A DNA stretch of 64,000 nt from Prevotella sp. (GTDB taxonomy: Bacteria > Bacteroidota > Bacteroidia > Bacteroidales > Bacteroidaceae). Positions within the stretch are counted from its first letter, which is position 1. Every line of letters begins with the position of its first letter. The position numbers and the translations under genes are program-made. The stretch covers positions 1 through 64,000 of the forward strand of contig JAGCZA010000005.1 of the NCBI GenBank assembly GCA_017960525.1. The letters run 5' to 3'. Below, piece by piece: positions 17,168 through 25,897 of this stretch. The notes beneath the pieces were generated by a model. It was not told the origin of the DNA. It saw nothing but the letters and a program-made list of their open reading frames with translations, and did not search any database.

Positions 17168-18922
17168 TTACTCGCAAGGAACCCAGTAGCCACCGTCCAA
17201 AATGAGGGCACGGACTGTAGAGGCAAGTGTCTCGTTAGTGTACTTGGGGCAGACGCGGTCGGCAATGATTGACGGGTCGGCATAGCGCACGGCCATACGG
17301 TTCATCATCGGATAGACCTTTCCCTCGCCCGCAAACTCCAGCATTGCCTCGTCGAGGAGGGCCAGGTCGTTGAAGCGGAAAGTGCCTGCCTCGCCCAGTT
17401 CGCGGATGTTGTCCTTCAACGTGCGCACGGTGAGTCCGAAGCAGCCGCGTATGCCCATTGACGGGTATTTCCGCGTGCCGTAGTTGGCGGTGCCGGTCCA
17501 GTCACACTTCGTCGGGTCAATGGTGCTGGCAAAGCCTTCCCACTCTGTCTTCTCAGGATTGAAGCAGTCGTCGGTCTCGCCTGCCTTCACGCCCGTGTTG
17601 AGGACGGCATTGAGGGCGACGAAACGCTTCAAGTGGTTCAGGGCCTCGCAAAGCATAAGGTGATACTGCGTGGCGCGGTAGATGTAGATATGGCAGTCGT
17701 CCTGATAGGCATTCACACGGACTGAACTGCCCACAGGGCGGAACTTGGCCAGATAGGGCTGGCCAGAAGACTGGCCGAAGCAGCACTTGTAGCGCGTGTC
17801 GTTGGTGGAAGAACCTGGGTTGAACTGCGAATCAAGGAAACGTTCAATGCCTGCCTGCGAGGGGCGCAACAGATACTTGTTGGGATACTCGTTGGAGAAA
17901 TGGCGCAACAGGGTGTTGGTCTGGTTGTGCGTATAGTCGTAGATGATGGCGCTAACGGCCTCGTAGGGATAAGGCTGGGCGTTGTTCCAGATGGGCGAAT
18001 AGTGGCCTGGGGTGGCGCCAGAAGGGAGCCAGTAGACATTGGAACCAGGGTCGCTGGTGACGTTGATCTGCTTGCCCAGGGCGGCGAGGAGCAGGTCGGC
18101 AGCCTCCTTATAGACGGCAGAAGAACCGCCGTTTGCAGAACTGGAGGCATCGAGGAGTGCGCCCTTCCAGAGCAGCAACTCGGCCCGCAGTCCAGCGTAG
18201 GCCGGCACGATATAGTTCCACTTGCGGTACTGGCTGCTGGCCAACTCAACAGTGTGCGACGGGTCAAGCCATTCGTACCAGTTGATTTCCAGGTTCGATG
18301 CCACGCCATCGTAGCCCTCATCGAGTGTGGCGAGGCACTTGTCGATGAGTGGTTCGAGGGCCAAAGTCTGGAACTTGTCGCTTTGGCCGATGCTCTCAAC
18401 CTTTGTGATGGGGTCGTCGAACCAGACGGCCTTGCCGTAAATTTCGGCCATCGTCTTGTAAACCCACACTTTTACGCGGAGGGTGCTGCTGACGAGTGCC
18501 TGCCAAGCATCTTTGTCCACGTTTGGGCTGTTGTGGTAGCGCGTCATATTCTGCAAATAGTCGTTGCAGGCAATGATGACTTCGTAGTAACCCTGCGGAC
18601 TGGCGTAGGCATTGTCCTTGAGATTCTGGTCGTACTGGTAGAGGGCAATCAGTTCGCTTGACGACTCGTCGCTGGGCTCTATCAACTCTCCACGAGGCTC
18701 TGTGAGCAGTATCTCCTTGTCGCCCACTTCCTGCAGGCGGGTCATAATGCCGAGGAAGCCTGTGTACATCTCGGTATTGCTCGAATAGCCGTCCTCGCCG
18801 CTGAACTCATCGTCAGTAGTGGGGTCGTAGAAGTCTGCGCAGCCAATTAATAGTGAATAGTGAATAGTGAATAGTGCTGCGCACACAATCCATTTCGTTG
18901 TCTTATTTATCGTAGTAATCAT
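17168..18922 (-). CDS. SusD/RagB-like outer-membrane lipoprotein (pair 1)
   Basis: Surface glycan-binding lipoprotein that caps its SusC partner. Lipobox LIGC precedes CADFYDPTTDDEF, typical of a SusD N-terminus, and the C-terminus carries the usual RY.DPSII...GYWVPCE end. 584 aa. The signal-peptide core LFTIHYSLLIG is encoded by four GAATAGT-type heptamers, so the export signal itself is a simple repeat. It lies 39 bp after the SusC-like gene and 66 bp before the PL11 start, in one operon. Substrate is presumably a rhamnogalacturonan fragment (inference). Confidence 0.9.
   Translation of the reverse strand: MITTINKTTKWIVCAALFTIHYSLLIGCADFYDPTTDDEFSGEDGYSSNTEMYTGFLGIMTRLQEVGDKEILLTEPRGELIEPSDESSSELIALYQYDQNLKDNAYASPQGYYEVIIACNDYLQNMTRYHNSPNVDKDAWQALVSSTLRVKVWVYKTMAEIYGKAVWFDDPITKVESIGQSDKFQTLALEPLIDKCLATLDEGYDGVASNLEINWYEWLDPSHTVELASSQYRKWNYIVPAYAGLRAELLLWKGALLDASSSANGGSSAVYKEAADLLLAALGKQINVTSDPGSNVYWLPSGATPGHYSPIWNNAQPYPYEAVSAIIYDYTHNQTNTLLRHFSNEYPNKYLLRPSQAGIERFLDSQFNPGSSTNDTRYKCCFGQSSGQPYLAKFRPVGSSVRVNAYQDDCHIYIYRATQYHLMLCEALNHLKRFVALNAVLNTGVKAGETDDCFNPEKTEWEGFASTIDPTKCDWTGTANYGTRKYPSMGIRGCFGLTVRTLKDNIRELGEAGTFRFNDLALLDEAMLEFAGEGKVYPMMNRMAVRYADPSIIADRVCPKYTNETLASTVRALILDGGYWVPCE
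18848..18875. repeat. Heptamer repeat encoding the SusD signal peptide
   Basis: TAATAGT GAATAGT GAATAGT GAATAGT in phase, reading LFTIHYSL on the minus strand. Confidence 0.9.
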
Positions 18923-18925
18923 AAG

Positions 18926-18967
18926 GATTTTCGATTTTCGATTGACCGTTGAGGGTTGAATTTAGAA
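18926..18967. repeat. Mixed heptamer tract between SusC and SusD genes
   Basis: GATTTTC GATTTTC GATTGAC CGTTGAG GGTTGAA TTTAGAA in phase. It fills the intercistronic gap and runs into the SusC stop codon. Confidence 0.75.
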
Positions 18968-21900
18968 TCTCAGGTTCACGCCCACCTTGACGGAACGGGG
19001 AGCGGTGGCCTTGGCATAGTCTACGCCCTGCATCAGGGGGCTGTAACTGAAGGCAAACTCTGGGTCGAGGCCCAAGTACTTGGTGAAGGTGAGCAGATTC
19101 TGTGCGGTGATGAAGGCGGTGCCTCCCTGAATGAAGTTCCAAAGGGGCTTCTGCCAGGTGTAACTGAAGGTGACATCGCGCAACTTCAGATAACTGGCAT
19201 CCTCGATGAAGCGGTCGCTGAAGTCGTCGTTGCCCACGCGGTCGGCCCAGCGCACACGGGGCATATCAGTCTGCTGACCCTCCATCAGCCAGCGGCGGTT
19301 CACCGACTGTGCCTGGTTGGCGAAGTCGCTGCCGCTCTCGGTGATGCGTCGCACGGCGTTGTAAGCGTCGTTGCCCAGACTATAAGCAAAGGTCAGGTCG
19401 AGCGCGAACTGGCGGTACTCCACCCGTGTGAAGAACGAGCCGTAGAGGTCAGGCGTGGCCGAACCGATGAGTTGGCAGTCGGCAGCGTCGATGATGTGGT
19501 CACCATTGACATCGTCGTAGTGCATATCGCCGGCGGCAAAGTTCTTGCCGTTGGCCATCAGATTGGCTTTCTCGGCCTCGGCTGTGGTGGCAAACACACC
19601 CAGCGACTTCAGTCCGTAGAACGAATAGGGGTCCTCGCCCTTGCGGGTGACAATCTGGGCGCCGTCGTCGAGGGTGTTCACAATTTCGTCAAGTTCGCCA
19701 AGCGACTTCACTTTGTTGTTGAGAGTGGCAAGGCTGCCGCCCACGGTCCAGCGCACGTCCTTGGTGTAGACAGGCGAGAAGGCCAGCGTCAACTCTATAC
19801 CCTTCGACTCCATCTCGGCATCGTTGCTGTAGTAGGGGCTGCTGCCCAGCGTGGCAGAACGTTCACCAGAGATGAGCACGTCGGTGGCGCGGGTGTTGTA
19901 GTAACCAACTCCCAGTTGCACGCGATTGCGCAGCAGCGAGGTCTCTAAGCCGACGTTCAGGGTACGGTCGCGCTCTGCCTTCAGATTGGTATTCGGCACA
20001 TTGGCACGCACCAGTCCGGCGATGGTCTGGTAGGGGTTCGACGTATAGTAGTACTTGCCATACTTCGACGAGAATCGGCTGTTGCCCGTCCAACTGACAT
20101 TGGCATAAACGTCGAGACGGTCCAGCCAGTCAGCCTTGCTCAACGGGGCCAGACGCTTGGCCATCAGCACCACGTCGGCAGCAGGATAGAACGACATACG
20201 TGTGGCATCCTTGCCCACGCTGCTGGCGCCGTCGAGCGAGACGGTGAGTCCGGCTTTCACAAGATTGTTGAAGGTATAGTCGGTATGGGCGAAGAAACTG
20301 TTCCAATTCCACTTGTTGTTATAGCCGGAGAAGTATTTGCCCAGCGTCTGAGCGTCGCCCAACGTCTGATAGAAGTCGTTGTTCGAGTTGCGTCCGAAGC
20401 CTGCGTCGTATTCGTAACTGGTGGTCAGCGCCTGCCAACCGGCGTTGAAATTGAAGGAGTGAAGAAGTGAAGGAGTAAAGGAGTAGGCAGCATTAACGTT
20501 GTAGTACATATTGAACGTGTGGTTAGTGCCCACGCGGATGGTGTTGTCGGCCTGTCCGTACTGGTCGAAGAGCGGCACCACGTCCTCGTTGTTCTTTCCA
20601 GGAATGAAGGCTTCCTCCTGGTTGTAGTTATAGTACATACCCACGATGCCGTTGATGGTGAGATTCCGCATCGGCGTGTAGATGAGATGAATCTTGGTGT
20701 TCATATCATACTGGCGGTTCTTGCCTGTCATCGTGCTGACCAGCGACACGGGGTTGGATACGTAGAAATCGCTATTGTCGATGGCTCCGAAGCGGTAACT
20801 GGCGTAGTCGCCAATGAGGTTGCCGTACATATCGCTCTGGTAAGGACTGAGCAGCGGCGCACGGCGATAGGCGGCCAGCAGAGGGTTGGTCTCGCGGCTG
20901 ATGCCCTGCTCCTGATACTGGCCCTTCAGATAGGCGGTGTTGATGTTGGCACGGATTTCCAACTGTTTGCTGACCAGCACCGATGCGTTAATCTGTGCCT
21001 GGTAGCGGTCGCTGTAGGTGTTCTTCAGCGTGCCGTTGTCGCCCAAATAGCCCAAAGAGATGTTGTACTTGGCAATGTTGTCACCACCCTCCACACGGAA
21101 GAGGTAGTCCATCGTAGTGCTGTTGCGGTAGATTTCGTCCTGCCAGTCGGTGTCGTACTGGTAGAGGTACGACTTGTTGGCCTGCGGGTCGGAGAGGAAG
21201 TTGAAGTCGTTGAAGAATGCCTCCATATTGGGATAGTAGGTAAGTCCCATATCCGAGAGGTAGTTCTTGTACTCCGTGGCTCCCATCAGCGGGATGCGCT
21301 TCGAGTTCCAGTTGGTGCCGAGGATGGCCGAGAACGAGATGCGGGTGTCCATATCGGTGGAACTGGCCTGGTCGGTCTCAATCATAATGACACCATTGCT
21401 GCCCATCGAACCGTAGACGGCGGCCTCGCTTCCCTTCAGAACGGTGATGTTGCGTATGTCCTGCACATTAAGCGCCTGGAAGAAAGAGCGGGAGTAGCCG
21501 CCCACAATCTGGCTCAGGTTCCCGTCGGGCAGATAGGGCACGCCATTGATGACAATGAGCGGTGCATTGTCCGCAACAAGCGAGCGCACACCGCGCAGTT
21601 GCATAAAGGCACCCTCGCCGGTCATACCACTCTTGTTGGTCACCTGAAGTCCGGCCACTTCGCCGCGCAAGGCATTGTCGATGGAGAGCGAGCCGAGGGC
21701 GAAGTCCTTGCGGTTGACGTTTTGCGCACTGGCGGCCCCGGCAGTAGTGGCAACGAAGGGGGTGACCACGGTCTCGTTGTAACGGGTGCGGTCGGTCTCC
21801 ACCATATAGACGTTCAACTCGCCGGCATCACTCAGATAGACCACACGCTGGAAGAAGCCATCGTGCCAAACGGTGAGCGGCTGGCCTTCCTTCGTGCCCT

Positions 21901-22081
21901 CGATGGCAAATGCGCCATTGTCGTCAGTACGCACGGACTCACAGCCAGGGCAACTGACCACAGCATCGGCCACAGGCTCCCCGGCAGAAGTCAGCACGTG
22001 ACCTCTCAGCGTTTGCGCAGTTACATTGCTGTATGACAAATGACAAATAACAAACGATAATAATATCAGCAGTCGTTTCAT
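18962..22081 (-). CDS. SusC/RagA-like TonB-dependent transporter (pair 1)
   Basis: Outer-membrane porin importing oligosaccharides with its SusD partner. A signal peptide is followed by a carboxypeptidase-regulatory-like domain (LRGHVLTSAGEPVADAVVS), the plug with NALRGEVAGLQV and LRGVRSLVADNAPLIVINGVPY, and the barrel ending in SVKVGVNLRF with a terminal aromatic residue. 1039 aa, slightly long but normal. The signal peptide (LLSFVICHLSYSN) is encoded by ATGACAA-type heptamers. No TonB-box-containing anti-sigma interaction domain was seen. Third from last gene of the PUL transcription unit. Confidence 0.92.
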   Translation of the reverse strand: MKRLLILLSFVICHLSYSNVTAQTLRGHVLTSAGEPVADAVVSCPGCESVRTDDNGAFAIEGTKEGQPLTVWHDGFFQRVVYLSDAGELNVYMVETDRTRYNETVVTPFVATTAGAASAQNVNRKDFALGSLSIDNALRGEVAGLQVTNKSGMTGEGAFMQLRGVRSLVADNAPLIVINGVPYLPDGNLSQIVGGYSRSFFQALNVQDIRNITVLKGSEAAVYGSMGSNGVIMIETDQASSTDMDTRISFSAILGTNWNSKRIPLMGATEYKNYLSDMGLTYYPNMEAFFNDFNFLSDPQANKSYLYQYDTDWQDEIYRNSTTMDYLFRVEGGDNIAKYNISLGYLGDNGTLKNTYSDRYQAQINASVLVSKQLEIRANINTAYLKGQYQEQGISRETNPLLAAYRRAPLLSPYQSDMYGNLIGDYASYRFGAIDNSDFYVSNPVSLVSTMTGKNRQYDMNTKIHLIYTPMRNLTINGIVGMYYNYNQEEAFIPGKNNEDVVPLFDQYGQADNTIRVGTNHTFNMYYNVNAAYSFTPSLLHSFNFNAGWQALTTSYEYDAGFGRNSNNDFYQTLGDAQTLGKYFSGYNNKWNWNSFFAHTDYTFNNLVKAGLTVSLDGASSVGKDATRMSFYPAADVVLMAKRLAPLSKADWLDRLDVYANVSWTGNSRFSSKYGKYYYTSNPYQTIAGLVRANVPNTNLKAERDRTLNVGLETSLLRNRVQLGVGYYNTRATDVLISGERSATLGSSPYYSNDAEMESKGIELTLAFSPVYTKDVRWTVGGSLATLNNKVKSLGELDEIVNTLDDGAQIVTRKGEDPYSFYGLKSLGVFATTAEAEKANLMANGKNFAAGDMHYDDVNGDHIIDAADCQLIGSATPDLYGSFFTRVEYRQFALDLTFAYSLGNDAYNAVRRITESGSDFANQAQSVNRRWLMEGQQTDMPRVRWADRVGNDDFSDRFIEDASYLKLRDVTFSYTWQKPLWNFIQGGTAFITAQNLLTFTKYLGLDPEFAFSYSPLMQGVDYAKATAPRSVKVGVNLRF
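22033..22060. repeat. Heptamer repeat encoding the SusC signal peptide
   Basis: ATGACAA ATGACAA ATAACAA ACGATAA in phase; the minus strand reads LSFVICHLS. Confidence 0.85.
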
Positions 22082-22115
22082 AATCTTCTATTTTCAATCC
22101 TCAATCTTCAATAGT
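22081..22115. repeat. Heptamer tract at FAS1/SusC gene junction
   Basis: TAATCTT CTATTTT CAATCCT CAATCTT CAATAGT in phase. It spans the start of the SusC-like gene and the stop codon of the upstream FAS1 gene. Confidence 0.75.
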
Positions 22116-23919
22116 TGTTCACAGTGGGGCGCAGGCACCAGTGGCACAGTTTGACATTGGTCTTGCCAGCCCAGTTAGCACAGCGCAGTCGGATGACAAT
22201 GGGTACGGCAGAACCGTCGCCTTTCAGGTCGGGAATCTCCACCTCCTCAATCATCATACCGCCGTCGGTATTGTAGTTGTCGGCCTTGCTGTTGCCACTC
22301 TGCTCGCGCACATAGCCGGAGTCGTAGCCCTCGGGATGGCGGTTGGGCAACGTGGTGCCTCGGTCATAGTGATAGGTGGTGCTGGTGCCCCAACTGCGCA
22401 CGGGCGACGTGGCCACGGCCTGCCCGTCGACGAGGATGGAGCACACAATGTCAAGACCGGCATTCTGCACGGCTCCCATAGCCAGGCGATAGGTGCCCGG
22501 CGGGATAAGGAACTGGCTGACTGTGCCCGACGTGATGCCGCTCAGGTGAATAGGCGTGTAGTCGAGTTGGAAACCGTCGTCATCGGGTATGCCCGACGGC
22601 TTGTCGAAGCGCAGCACGCGGTCCTCGTGGAGGGGCCACACGCCCGACCAGGGTGTCCAGGCGGTCACCTCGGTGTCGCACGACTTGAAGGTCAGGTTGG
22701 CCACTTTATAGAAAGCCTCCTTCTGCTCCGCCGTACAGTTCTCATAGTAGTAGAAGAACTCCTTCAGGCGGTAAATCACCACATTGTTGGGGATGTGCAG
22801 CTTGGTGACGTTATAGACAATGCCATTGGACAATTCCGTGGGATTCTGGGCGTCAACTTGCTGGATGTTGGTGCGCCACTGCTTGCCGTAGATACTGCTC
22901 AAGTCCTGCACATCGGCGGTCTGGATTTCGTTGGCAGTAAAGCGTTTGCTATAGAAAGCCGCCTCAAGAATCCACTGGCGGATGATGCTGTCGTTGCAGC
23001 CCAGCCAGAGGTTGTTGCCCTGTTGCGGATTGCGGTGGCCCAGATTGGCTTCGCCAGCCTGCCACAGTTCGAGACGGGCGTGCACATCGGCCAGGGCGGC
23101 GTCGATGACCTTGTTCGACGGCAGCAGCATAGTGGCCGTGAGCGATTCGGAATTCATATCGAACCCGACGGCATCGAAGAAGGTATTGGTATAAATAAAC
23201 ACCGAGTCGTAGACGGTATTGCCCTGCTCGTTCACGCCTATGGCCTTGCTGTTCTGGCGGTCGAACTCCTTGCCGCCCGAAGCCTTCACCATATCGCGGA
23301 AGATGGAATACTCGTCGGGCAGGGCATCGATAAAGTCGCGCAGCGAGGTCGGCGTCTGTATCATATCGGAAATGACGTAGATGTAGCCGCTGGCGGTCTT
23401 GACGACCTCACGGACGGCTCCATTGTTGAACTTCACGTGGTCCACGATGTTGCCTTCCATTCCCAGCGAGTCGATGCTCACGTTCACGTATTTGCCGTGC
23501 CACATCATCAGGCGTGTGCCATTCTCCAGATTGGCAGGCGAGATGCTGATGTCGCTCACGTGGGAACGGGTGACGAACTGGAGGTTCTCCTGCGGCTGCA
23601 CGAAGTGGTCGTTTGTGACAACGAGCAGGGTGGAGAGTTGTCCTTTCTCGGCCAACTCGCCGTAGATGCCCTGTTCCTGGAAAAGTTTGTTCATCATCGA
23701 GAGGTCAGTACGGCTCTCCATATACTGGCGGCTGTCCACGTCGACAATCTTCAGTTCCTGGCTCACAATGTGGCTGTCCCCCTGGCTGTAGTGGTCGTCG
23801 TCCTTCAACTCATTGCAGGAGAGCAACGATAGAACAGCCAACAGACCCACCCCCAAACCCATCCCTTTGAGGGAGGGGGATATATAGTTCATAACCTTGT
23901 TTAATCTCATCGTTTTCAT
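22108..23919 (-). CDS. FAS1 (fasciclin)-domain surface lipoprotein 1
   Basis: Lipoprotein of 603 aa with lipobox LLSC before NELKDDDHYSQ. It has fasciclin-like segments (LSTLLVVTNDHFVQP, SIFRDMVKASGGKEFD, ATMLLPSNKVIDAAL) and a beta-rich C-terminal domain ending WAGKTNVKLCHWCLRPTVNNY. In this operon it lies between two SusC/SusD units, where surface glycan-binding proteins usually sit, so I infer a role in glycan capture or adhesion. The signal peptide (YISPSLKGMGLGVGLL) is encoded by a G-rich inverted-repeat element. Several Met starts are possible; the first is used. Confidence 0.8.
   Translation of the reverse strand: MKTMRLNKVMNYISPSLKGMGLGVGLLAVLSLLSCNELKDDDHYSQGDSHIVSQELKIVDVDSRQYMESRTDLSMMNKLFQEQGIYGELAEKGQLSTLLVVTNDHFVQPQENLQFVTRSHVSDISISPANLENGTRLMMWHGKYVNVSIDSLGMEGNIVDHVKFNNGAVREVVKTASGYIYVISDMIQTPTSLRDFIDALPDEYSIFRDMVKASGGKEFDRQNSKAIGVNEQGNTVYDSVFIYTNTFFDAVGFDMNSESLTATMLLPSNKVIDAALADVHARLELWQAGEANLGHRNPQQGNNLWLGCNDSIIRQWILEAAFYSKRFTANEIQTADVQDLSSIYGKQWRTNIQQVDAQNPTELSNGIVYNVTKLHIPNNVVIYRLKEFFYYYENCTAEQKEAFYKVANLTFKSCDTEVTAWTPWSGVWPLHEDRVLRFDKPSGIPDDDGFQLDYTPIHLSGITSGTVSQFLIPPGTYRLAMGAVQNAGLDIVCSILVDGQAVATSPVRSWGTSTTYHYDRGTTLPNRHPEGYDSGYVREQSGNSKADNYNTDGGMMIEEVEIPDLKGDGSAVPIVIRLRCANWAGKTNVKLCHWCLRPTVNNY
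23846..23880. repeat. G-rich inverted-repeat element inside FAS1 signal peptide
   Basis: The minus strand reads CCCTCCCTC, two bases, AGGGA, then a GGGTTTGGGGGTGGG tail, the same shape as 23958-23985. Confidence 0.75.
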
Positions 23920-23957
23920 ATATATAAGTATGTTTATTGTTTGCTATACTAACCACT

Positions 23958-23985
23958 CCCCTCCCTCCTCAGGGAGGGGCTGGGG
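23958..23985. repeat. G-rich inverted-repeat element
   Basis: CCCCTCCCT-CCTC-AGGGAGGGG (perfect 9-bp stem, 4-nt loop; 23958-23979) followed by CTGGGGGAGGG. It lies between the two FAS1 genes and could act as a hairpin in either RNA. Confidence 0.8.
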
Positions 23986-23994
23986 GAGGGCCTA

Positions 23995-24029
23995 CTCACC
24001 TCTCACTTCTCACTTCTCACCTCTCACTT
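23995..24029. repeat. Heptamer repeat ending a FAS1 gene
   Basis: CTCACCT CTCACTT CTCACTT CTCACCT CTCACTT, five in-phase units. The minus strand provides the last codons (PSER) and the TGA stop of the upstream FAS1 gene. Confidence 0.9.
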
Positions 24030-25780
24030 GGAATAAACCTGATGCAGTCGAACTGGAGGCTGAAATTGGCATTGGTGCTGGCAGCAGGGTCGAGGACGAC
24101 AAAACTGAAGCGGTGGCTGGCCGTCTCCGGGAATTCAATCTCATCGTAAATGGTGCTGGTGTAGACCCCCGGCAGGGGTGAAGGCACCTTGGTATAGGGT
24201 GCAGTAAACACGGTTTGCTGGTCGTTGTCGTCGAATTGCATCTTCAGCAGTCCGCCGTTGCCGTCGCTCTGCTGACGCATAAAGTTGTTGCCAGTCATAT
24301 ATATGATGGTGAGTTCCAGACGGTACTTGCCCCTGACGATGGTAGGCGTCTGCATAGATACCTTGCCCATATAGCCGACGTTGAACACCAGACGGTCCAG
24401 ATTGTTGGCTTCCTTGAGGTTGCTCTTGCAAGTCACATAGTCGATTTCGCTGTAGGAGCGGTTCTTGGAACCCGCCTCGCCCATTTCGTACTCAAAGCAG
24501 GTTGCCTGCGCCACACGGTAGCGCTTCTCCGAAGAGGTCGGCTCCTGCGGCTGGTAGTCGTCGGCATCGACGAGGTTCTTGATTTCGGTGTAGTCAGCCA
24601 AATCCCACAGCACCTCGGCCTGCTCCGGCTCCCAGACAGGCAGCCAGCCGTCGAGTTCGTGCACATAACCGTTCTTGGAAAGCACGTCCGACTGGTCGAG
24701 AACAAAGCGGGCGGCCTCGTCCTGGGCGTTGAGTGTCAGGCGGTGCGCCTCGTCAACAGCCAACGTGTCGACCGAGACGGTGAACACCTGGTTCTGGGCC
24801 GACGAACTCCAAATGCGCGTCGTGCTGGAGCCATTCATAGCCCCCAGTTCACCGATGGTGTACTGGTTTTGCAGGATGTGATAGCCCACATACTCTCTGA
24901 GCAGCGAGTCCTCATCGACATTATTATTTATTATTTGTTCTTTATTATTTAGCTTCAAGCGCATTTGTTCTTTATTATTTAGCTTCAAGCGCAACTGTGC
25001 CTTCAACTGGTCCAACGAACCGATGCCGGCACGCTGGAAGGCAGCATCGCTCACGTTCAGCACAGTGAAGTAGCGATGGGTGATGATGCGGCTGTTTTTC
25101 TCGTCGTAGGTGGTGTCGACCACCGTAGCCAGCCGCTTGTCCCAGCCCGTGGCCTTCAAGGCCTGGAGCATCACCGACGAGCGACCCCCCTCAACGAGAC
25201 GGTCGTAAACAGTCTCCACCAACGGAGTCATAGCGCGTGAGAGCGCATAGATTTTGCCGTTGTAGGCGCTCAGTCCCATCTCAACGATATGGCCTTCGCC
25301 ATTGAGCAACGCCTGTCCGGCGTGGAGCGAGTCAATCTCGATGGTTATGACGTCACCATTCAGGTTCTGCACCGACTTCTTTTGCACGAAAGCATCAGGC
25401 AGGATGGAGTCCTTCACCGTGTGGTAAAGGATGAACTGGCGCACATACTCGCTGGAAAGTTGGGGCAGGCTGTCCACTCCACGGCGGTGGTAGAACTCGG
25501 TCATAGCCTCGTTGTTGGGTACAAAAGCCGTGAAACTGGTGCCACTCGACGACTGGTTCAGAGCGTCGAACATACCAGCATAGCGCAATGCCCTGACATA
25601 TTCCTCGTAGCCCTCCTGTTCGGTGAGGAAGGTGGAGATGGGCGACTTGAGGCTGTTGATGTAGGTCTCGTTCTTGAACGGGTCGCTGTTGATGTCTATC
25701 ACGTCCTTGTCGCAGGCCGTCAGAAGCACGGCTGCCAGCAGGAGGTGACATCTAATAAATGTGAGAATTATACGTTTCAT
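24017..25780 (-). CDS. FAS1 (fasciclin)-domain surface lipoprotein 2
   Basis: 587-aa lipoprotein with lipobox LTAC before DKDVIDINSDPF. It has two fasciclin-like domains, the first with TSFTAFVPNNEAMTEFYHRR and VRQFILYHTVKDSIL, the second with YVGYHILQNQYTIGELG, then a beta-rich C-terminal domain ending FSLQFDCIRFIPSER. The typical FAS1 'H-box' pattern is visible. A 30-bp tandem duplication (LKLNNKEQ twice, near residue 270) sits between the domains. Last residues come from a heptamer repeat. It follows SusD of pair 2 across a palindromic array; a glycan-binding or adhesive role is inferred from context. Confidence 0.85.
   Translation of the reverse strand: MKRIILTFIRCHLLLAAVLLTACDKDVIDINSDPFKNETYINSLKSPISTFLTEQEGYEEYVRALRYAGMFDALNQSSSGTSFTAFVPNNEAMTEFYHRRGVDSLPQLSSEYVRQFILYHTVKDSILPDAFVQKKSVQNLNGDVITIEIDSLHAGQALLNGEGHIVEMGLSAYNGKIYALSRAMTPLVETVYDRLVEGGRSSVMLQALKATGWDKRLATVVDTTYDEKNSRIITHRYFTVLNVSDAAFQRAGIGSLDQLKAQLRLKLNNKEQMRLKLNNKEQIINNNVDEDSLLREYVGYHILQNQYTIGELGAMNGSSTTRIWSSSAQNQVFTVSVDTLAVDEAHRLTLNAQDEAARFVLDQSDVLSKNGYVHELDGWLPVWEPEQAEVLWDLADYTEIKNLVDADDYQPQEPTSSEKRYRVAQATCFEYEMGEAGSKNRSYSEIDYVTCKSNLKEANNLDRLVFNVGYMGKVSMQTPTIVRGKYRLELTIIYMTGNNFMRQQSDGNGGLLKMQFDDNDQQTVFTAPYTKVPSPLPGVYTSTIYDEIEFPETASHRFSFVVLDPAASTNANFSLQFDCIRFIPSER
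24921..24992. repeat. Heptamers and 30-bp tandem duplication in FAS1 gene 2
   Basis: TTATTAT TTATTAT TTGTTCT TTATTAT TTAGCTT heptamers start the tract. The 30 bp at 24933-24962 are then repeated exactly at 24963-24992, adding 10 residues in frame. Confidence 0.9.
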
Positions 25781-25804
25781 ATCTTCATTTCCTTTTGGTC
25801 ATTT

Positions 25805-25892
25805 AGTTTGGTTCGTCCTAACTGGGAGTTTGGTTCGTCCTAACTATGAGTTTGGTTCGTCCAAACTCCTACTTTGGTTCGGCCAAACTTTT
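25805..25892. repeat. Palindrome array, four units, 22-bp period
   Basis: Four 19-bp palindromes of form AGTTTGG-TTCGT-CC(A/T)AACT, each followed by 3 bp, starting at 25805, 25827, 25849 and 25871. It begins 5 bp beyond the stop of SusD-like gene 2 and lies before FAS1 gene 2. Same family at 43926 and 61520. Confidence 0.93.
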
Positions 25893-25897
25893 ACGCT

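Noticed and set aside
20519..23832. Long + strand reading frames (505 and 563 codons) opposite the SusC and FAS1 genes
   Set aside because: They are antisense shadows of strong SusC/FAS1 coding frames; their translations show no family pattern and are rich in Val/His/Gly as expected from the reverse of GC-rich genes.
25805..25892. Possible CRISPR array
   Set aside because: Spacers are only 3 bp and units are palindromes; there is no cas gene.
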